Program-made: the position numbers and the translations under genes
Assembly: GCF_004364645.1 (NCBI RefSeq)
Contig: NZ_SOAW01000001.1
Location: 620,001 to 684,000 of the forward strand
DNA: 64,000 bases
Reading direction: 5' to 3'
Origin: Naumannella halotolerans
GTDB taxonomy: Bacteria; Actinomycetota; Actinomycetes; Propionibacteriales; Propionibacteriaceae
In this document: positions 60,924 through 64,000 of the stretch, piece after piece
Layout: each line of letters opens with the position of its first letter
How positions within the stretch are numbered: the stretch's first letter is position 1
Notes under the pieces: model-generated
The model's database searches: none
Told to the model about the DNA's origin: nothing
The model's input: the letters and a program-made list of their open reading frames with translations, nothing else

Positions 60924-62065
60924 CTGGGTCGGGCCCTGGGCGGATGGTACCGACGGCCCTGTCGGAGAGGCAGGCCCGGATGGCGCTGTGCGCCGCGGTC
61001 GAGCCGGGCTCGCCCGAGGTGTCGACGGCGGTGGCCGAACATGGTGCCGCGGCGGTCTGGGCCGGTCTGGCCGATCACGACGGAGCAGTCGGGCGACGGG
61101 CCGGTACGGTCGACCTGACGGCAATGATCGCGGCAACGGACTCGGTCGGGGCGCGGTTCGTGATCCCCGGCGATCCCGAATGGCCGCCAAGGCTGGCCGA
61201 CCTCGATCGGGTAGTGGCCCGGGGGCGCGACCAGGTGCACTTCGGTGGGCAGCCGCTGGGCTTGTGGCTGCGTGGCAGACCACTGCCGTCCGGTCCGGTC
61301 GTGGCCATCGTGGGGTCACGGGCGAGCACCGGATACGGTGAATCGGTCACCGTTCAGCTGGCTGCAGAGGCGGCCGAGGCCGGGCTGGTCGTGATCTCGG
61401 GCGCCGCCTACGGCATCGACACCGCAGCCCACCGCGGGGCAGTGGCCGGTGGTGGTAGGACGATCGCGGTCCTCGCCTGTGGCGTGGATCGGGCCTACCC
61501 GAGTGGCAACGCCGCGATGTTGGATCACCTGGGCCACCACGAGTTGATCATCTCCGAGCTGCCGCCGGGATCCCATCCCGCGCGAAGTCGGTTCCTCAGC
61601 CGGAACCGCCTGATCGCAGCGATCGCCGAGGCAACTCTGATCGTGGAGGCCGGCCATCGCTCGGGCGCCCGGAACACCGCCAGTTGGGCGATCGAGCTGA
61701 ACCGCCACCTGCTCGCCGTGCCCGGGCCGGTCACCTCCACGACCTCGGCCACGCCGAATCGGCTGATCAAGGAGCGGCAGGCCGAACTGTGCAGCGGGAT
61801 CGGCGACCTGCTGGAGGTGCTGTCACCCAGCGGCGATGAACTGCTCGCCGGGGCGCCGGCAGAACCGGTGACCACGACCGATGCGCTGCCCCTGGAGCTG
61901 TACGAGCTCTACGAAGCACTGCCCGGGCGTGGATCGATGAGTGCCGATGAGCTGGCACTGACGACCGGCAAGCTGCTGCCGGAGGTTCTGGTCGGGTTGG
62001 CCGAGCTTGCCCAGTTGGGGTGCTGTCGCCAGGACTCCGACGGCCGTTGGTCGCTGGCGAGATGA
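60920..62065 (+). CDS. dprA: DNA-processing protein DprA
   Basis: A 381-residue ssDNA-binding RecA loader of natural transformation. Rossmann domain marks: VAIVGSRASTGYG, VISGAAYGIDTAAHRGAV, CGVDRAYPSGN and FLSRNRLIAAIAEATLIVEA. The C-terminal winged helix (ELYEALPGRGSMSADELALTTG) is present. In actinobacteria it stands in this conserved order even where competence is unproven. ATG in the comM overlap. Confidence 0.95.
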   Translation: MTGSGPGRMVPTALSERQARMALCAAVEPGSPEVSTAVAEHGAAAVWAGLADHDGAVGRRAGTVDLTAMIAATDSVGARFVIPGDPEWPPRLADLDRVVARGRDQVHFGGQPLGLWLRGRPLPSGPVVAIVGSRASTGYGESVTVQLAAEAAEAGLVVISGAAYGIDTAAHRGAVAGGGRTIAVLACGVDRAYPSGNAAMLDHLGHHELIISELPPGSHPARSRFLSRNRLIAAIAEATLIVEAGHRSGARNTASWAIELNRHLLAVPGPVTSTTSATPNRLIKERQAELCSGIGDLLEVLSPSGDELLAGAPAEPVTTTDALPLELYELYEALPGRGSMSADELALTTGKLLPEVLVGLAELAQLGCCRQDSDGRWSLAR

Positions 62066-62094
62066 GGTCGGTCGAGGATGGTTCACCGCAGCGT

Positions 62095-62421
62095 TCACGG
62101 TTGCCGGGCGGTGATGCAGTACTGCAGACCGCCCGGGGCCGCCATCACGGTCCACTGCGGGTGCCGGCGGACGATCTTGGCACCGAGTCTCAGGTGCCGG
62201 TCGGTCTCTGCCTCGACATCGGAGGTGGCCAGATCGAGGTGGGCTCGAGTCAGCGGTGCGGGCTGGGCCAGCTCCTGGACCAGCAGGCACAGCGGCTGGT
62301 CGGGATGCGTGAGGCGAAGGAACGGGCCAGGTCCGGCATTACCCGATGGCGACCACCGGGTGAGTTCGGTCCAGAATCGGCGCTCGGTCGCAGCGTCATC
62401 GGGTGACACGTCGATCACCAC
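62095..62421 (-). pseudogene. Two-domain VOC protein, C-terminal domain (frameshifted from 62415-62933)
   Basis: A 108-residue glyoxalase/VOC domain: VVIDVSPDDAATERRFWTELTRW, RLTHPDQPLCLLVQEL, AHLDLATSDVEAET and WTVMAAPGGLQYCI. Reading leftwards past 62421 in this frame gives HRSRVDQ, the linker that normally joins the two VOC domains of one protein, so this was probably one gene with the next entry. A GTG at 62421 could still start it as a coupled second gene. Confidence 0.65.
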
Positions 62422-62933
62422 CTGATCGACCCGGCTGCGATGCCCCGACCACTGCGACGCAGCGGGGGCCGGCCCGGATCGGAGGCATCGACCAGGCAGA
62501 ACCGCATGCCGCCGGGGGAGGTCATCACCTGCACGTCACCGTAGTCGGTGTGTTCACGCCCGCCCAGTGCGCGGACCCGCCCGACCATCGTCGGCCGATC
62601 CTGCACATGCAGATCGATGTGCACCCCGGTGCCACCGTGGCCGGTGTTCTGCACCCGCAGATAGGCATCACCGCTGTCCGGCAGCAAGGTCGCGAACTGA
62701 CCGTGATCGCCCCGGCTGGCCGAAAGCTGCGAACCGGTGACCGAACTCCAGAACTCGGTGCAGACTCGGTGCACCGCATCGGGGATGTCGACGAAGGCGG
62801 TCACCCAGTCGATCTCAGTGGTGGGCGTACCCGAGCCGGCGCCGGCGGGTGAGCCGATCCCGGAACCTGTGTCGGTGGCGGCACCGGTACGCGAATCGTG
62901 GCCGGGGCTGGAGAAGCTGTCGGCGGAGGGCAT
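62415..62933 (-). pseudogene. Two-domain VOC protein, N-terminal domain (frameshifted)
   Basis: About 172 residues: a Gly/Ser/Thr-rich start, then a VOC domain with WVTAFVDIPDAVHRVCTEFW, VQNTGHGGTGVHIDLHV and SPGGMRFCLVDA. It runs out of frame after PPLRRSG near 62440, into GIAAGSIRW and a stop. The expected linker continues in the neighbouring frame, so a small insertion or deletion separates the halves. The start (ATG 62933; ATG 62981 also possible) is uncertain. Confidence 0.6.
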
Positions 62934-63086
62934 GGGTCCAACCGTATGCGGGTCGTCGGTCAGTGCCAGGGTGCTCAGCATTCGATCCGGCCGAGGGGCG
63001 TCGCGCTTTCATGCTTCGACCGCGGTCGATGGATCCACGCGCGAACGGCGACTCGCGAGTGGGGCCGATTCGATCGGCTCGCGCTG

Positions 63087-63386
63087 TCACTCGGTGGCTG
63101 GCTCTGCCACCAAGGATGCATAGTCGGGATGGCGATCGATCCACCCACGGATGAAGGGACACAGCGGTTGGACCTTCAGGCCCCGGTCGCGGGCATCGTC
63201 GAGCGCGTGACGGGCGAGGGTGGAGCCGACACCACGGCCACCCAGCGACGGATCCACCTCGGTGTGGGTGAAGGTGATCAGACCGTCGCCGAGTTCGTAG
63301 GCGGCGAAGCCGAGCAGATCGTCACCGGCATGGATCTCGTAGCGTCGCCGAGCAGGGTTGTCGGCGACTGTGATCTGTGTGTCCAT
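63087..63386 (-). CDS. GNAT-type N-acetyltransferase (YidJ/NATD1-like)
   Basis: A 99-residue minimal GNAT domain: RRYEIHAGDDLLGFAAYEL, TFTHTEVDPSLGGRGVGSTLARHAL (acetyl-CoA loop GGRGVGS) and LCPFIRGWIDRHPDYASL. This is the COG2388 layout of small acetyltransferases of unknown substrate. ATG at 63386 follows AAGGAG. Single gene. Confidence 0.88.
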   Translation of the reverse strand: MDTQITVADNPARRRYEIHAGDDLLGFAAYELGDGLITFTHTEVDPSLGGRGVGSTLARHALDDARDRGLKVQPLCPFIRGWIDRHPDYASLVAEPATE

Positions 63387-63603
63387 CTCCACTCCTTCGT
63401 GCCTACGTCCGGACCTGGCCGGAAAACCGGGCGGCGTTGCCCGGAGCGAGCTCAGGTCTGGTCACCCCCGAACGACACCGGGATTCACGGCAGCCCGGGA
63501 AACATCTCGTCCGACGATAACCGCAGTGGCCCCCGGAAGTCTGCTCCTGCAGGTGACAAGTTTCCCCACTCCACCGGTCGGTCGGTAGCCGGCAGACCAC
63601 AAC

Positions 63604-63633
63604 GGGCCGGGGATGGTCACCCATCCCCGGCCC
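63604..63633 (-). terminator. Terminator of the aldehyde dehydrogenase gene
   Basis: GGGCCGGGGATGG at 63604-63616 pairs perfectly with 63621-63633 around TCAC: a 13-base stem, 25 bases after the dehydrogenase stop. Confidence 0.8.
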
Positions 63634-63658
63634 GCGGATCAGCTGTGTCTCCTGTGGA

Positions 63659-64000
63659 TCAGAAGGCCGCGTCGATGTCGGTCACCCCGATCACCTTGAT
63701 GTTCAGGAACTCGTTGAAACCGAGGTCGATCAGCTCGTGGCCGTACCCGGAGTTCTTCACACCGCCGAAGGGGAGTCGGCCTTCACCCCGGTCGGATGGT
63801 TGACGAAGATCATGCCGGTGTCGACCTGCTGGGAAACCCGCTCGCCGCGATCGGGGTCACTGGTGAACACCGAACCGCCGAGACCGTACGGGCTGTCATT
63901 GGCGACCTTGATCGCCTCCTCCTCACCCGAGACCCGGTACACCTGCGAGACCGGTCCGAAGAACTCCTCGTGCCGGGCAGGATTGTCCGGGGCGATGTCG
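63659..64000 (-). pseudogene. Succinate-semialdehyde dehydrogenase, C-terminal part, frameshifted (runs off right edge)
   Basis: The last 114 codons or so of an NAD(P)-aldehyde dehydrogenase: IAPDNPARHEEFFGPVSQV, EEEAIKVANDSPYGLGGSV, TGMIFVNHPTGVKAD, then, after a one-base deletion near 63771, LPFGGVKNSGYGHEL and GFNEFLNIKVIGVT to the stop at 63659. Without the shift this matches the GabD type. In the given sequence the reading frame from the left closes at 63757 after SPSAV. It is either a recent pseudogene or a sequencing error. Confidence 0.75.

Noticed and set aside
1-64000. CRISPR arrays, tRNA or rRNA genes, insertion sequences, integrase genes, ribosomal-RNA-type features
   Set aside because: None recognised. 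No series of regularly spaced repeats, no cloverleaf seen by eye, and no DDE, serine or tyrosine recombinase motifs in any plausible protein. A covariance-model tRNA search was not possible here.

Overview
The window is high-GC DNA from an actinobacterium, most likely of the Propionibacteriaceae type. This rests on gene order and protein families, not on a database match. The backbone reads smc, ftsY, ffh, rpsP-KH-rimM, rplS, lepB, rnhB, DUF2469, yraN, comM, dprA, which is a typical actinobacterial housekeeping order. GTG starts, ATGA overlaps and starts without a clear ribosome binding site are common. I see no rRNA, tRNA, CRISPR array, transposase or integrase.

1-3000 is a copper module: divergent copZ-copA (copA runs off the left edge) and a small DUF6153-like protein plus a Tat-lipoprotein multicopper oxidase. 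The divergent region carries three CsoR-like operators. 3000-13650 is an accessory region tied to mutM. A frameshifted mutM 3' end lies at 3342-3523 and another at 13475-13644. Both start with the same 16-base core, and between them lie an intact mutM and a set of likely defence or conflict genes: nucleotidyltransferase, unknown protein and HNH nuclease in one operon; XRE-ImmA protease with an unknown partner; a TIR protein; an orphan VbhA-like antitoxin; an AAA_13 (RloC-like) ATPase with a CxxC hook; an XRE controller and an excisionase-like protein. Since mutM normally lies just upstream of smc, this looks like tandem integration at the 3' end of mutM. A DUF559 endonuclease gene bracketed by paired inverted copies of a 24-base motif follows (13648-14775).

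14890-34908 is core: GtrA, Smc, a small membrane protein, FtsY, DUF1345, OsmC, an MHS-type transporter, Ffh, then a five-gene peptide ABC transporter/decarboxylase/amidohydrolase block, then rpsP-KH-rimM. The usual trmD-rplS continuation is interrupted. From 34984 to 55528 there are instead a lipoprotein polysaccharide deacetylase, sdhCAB, a surface-glycan locus (40279-53131), methionine aminopeptidase and a nitrilase. trmD is not in the window.

The glycan locus combines sugar-nucleotide genes (nucleotidyltransferase, C-methyltransferase-like protein, SDR epimerase, RfbC, PIG-L deacetylase), three GT2 enzymes, a GT14-like enzyme, a polytopic GT-C-like protein, a flippase and a GH16-like protein. 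55812-62065 returns to core genes (rplS to dprA). The right end holds a frameshifted two-domain VOC protein, a GNAT protein and a succinate-semialdehyde dehydrogenase whose 3' end carries a one-base frameshift.
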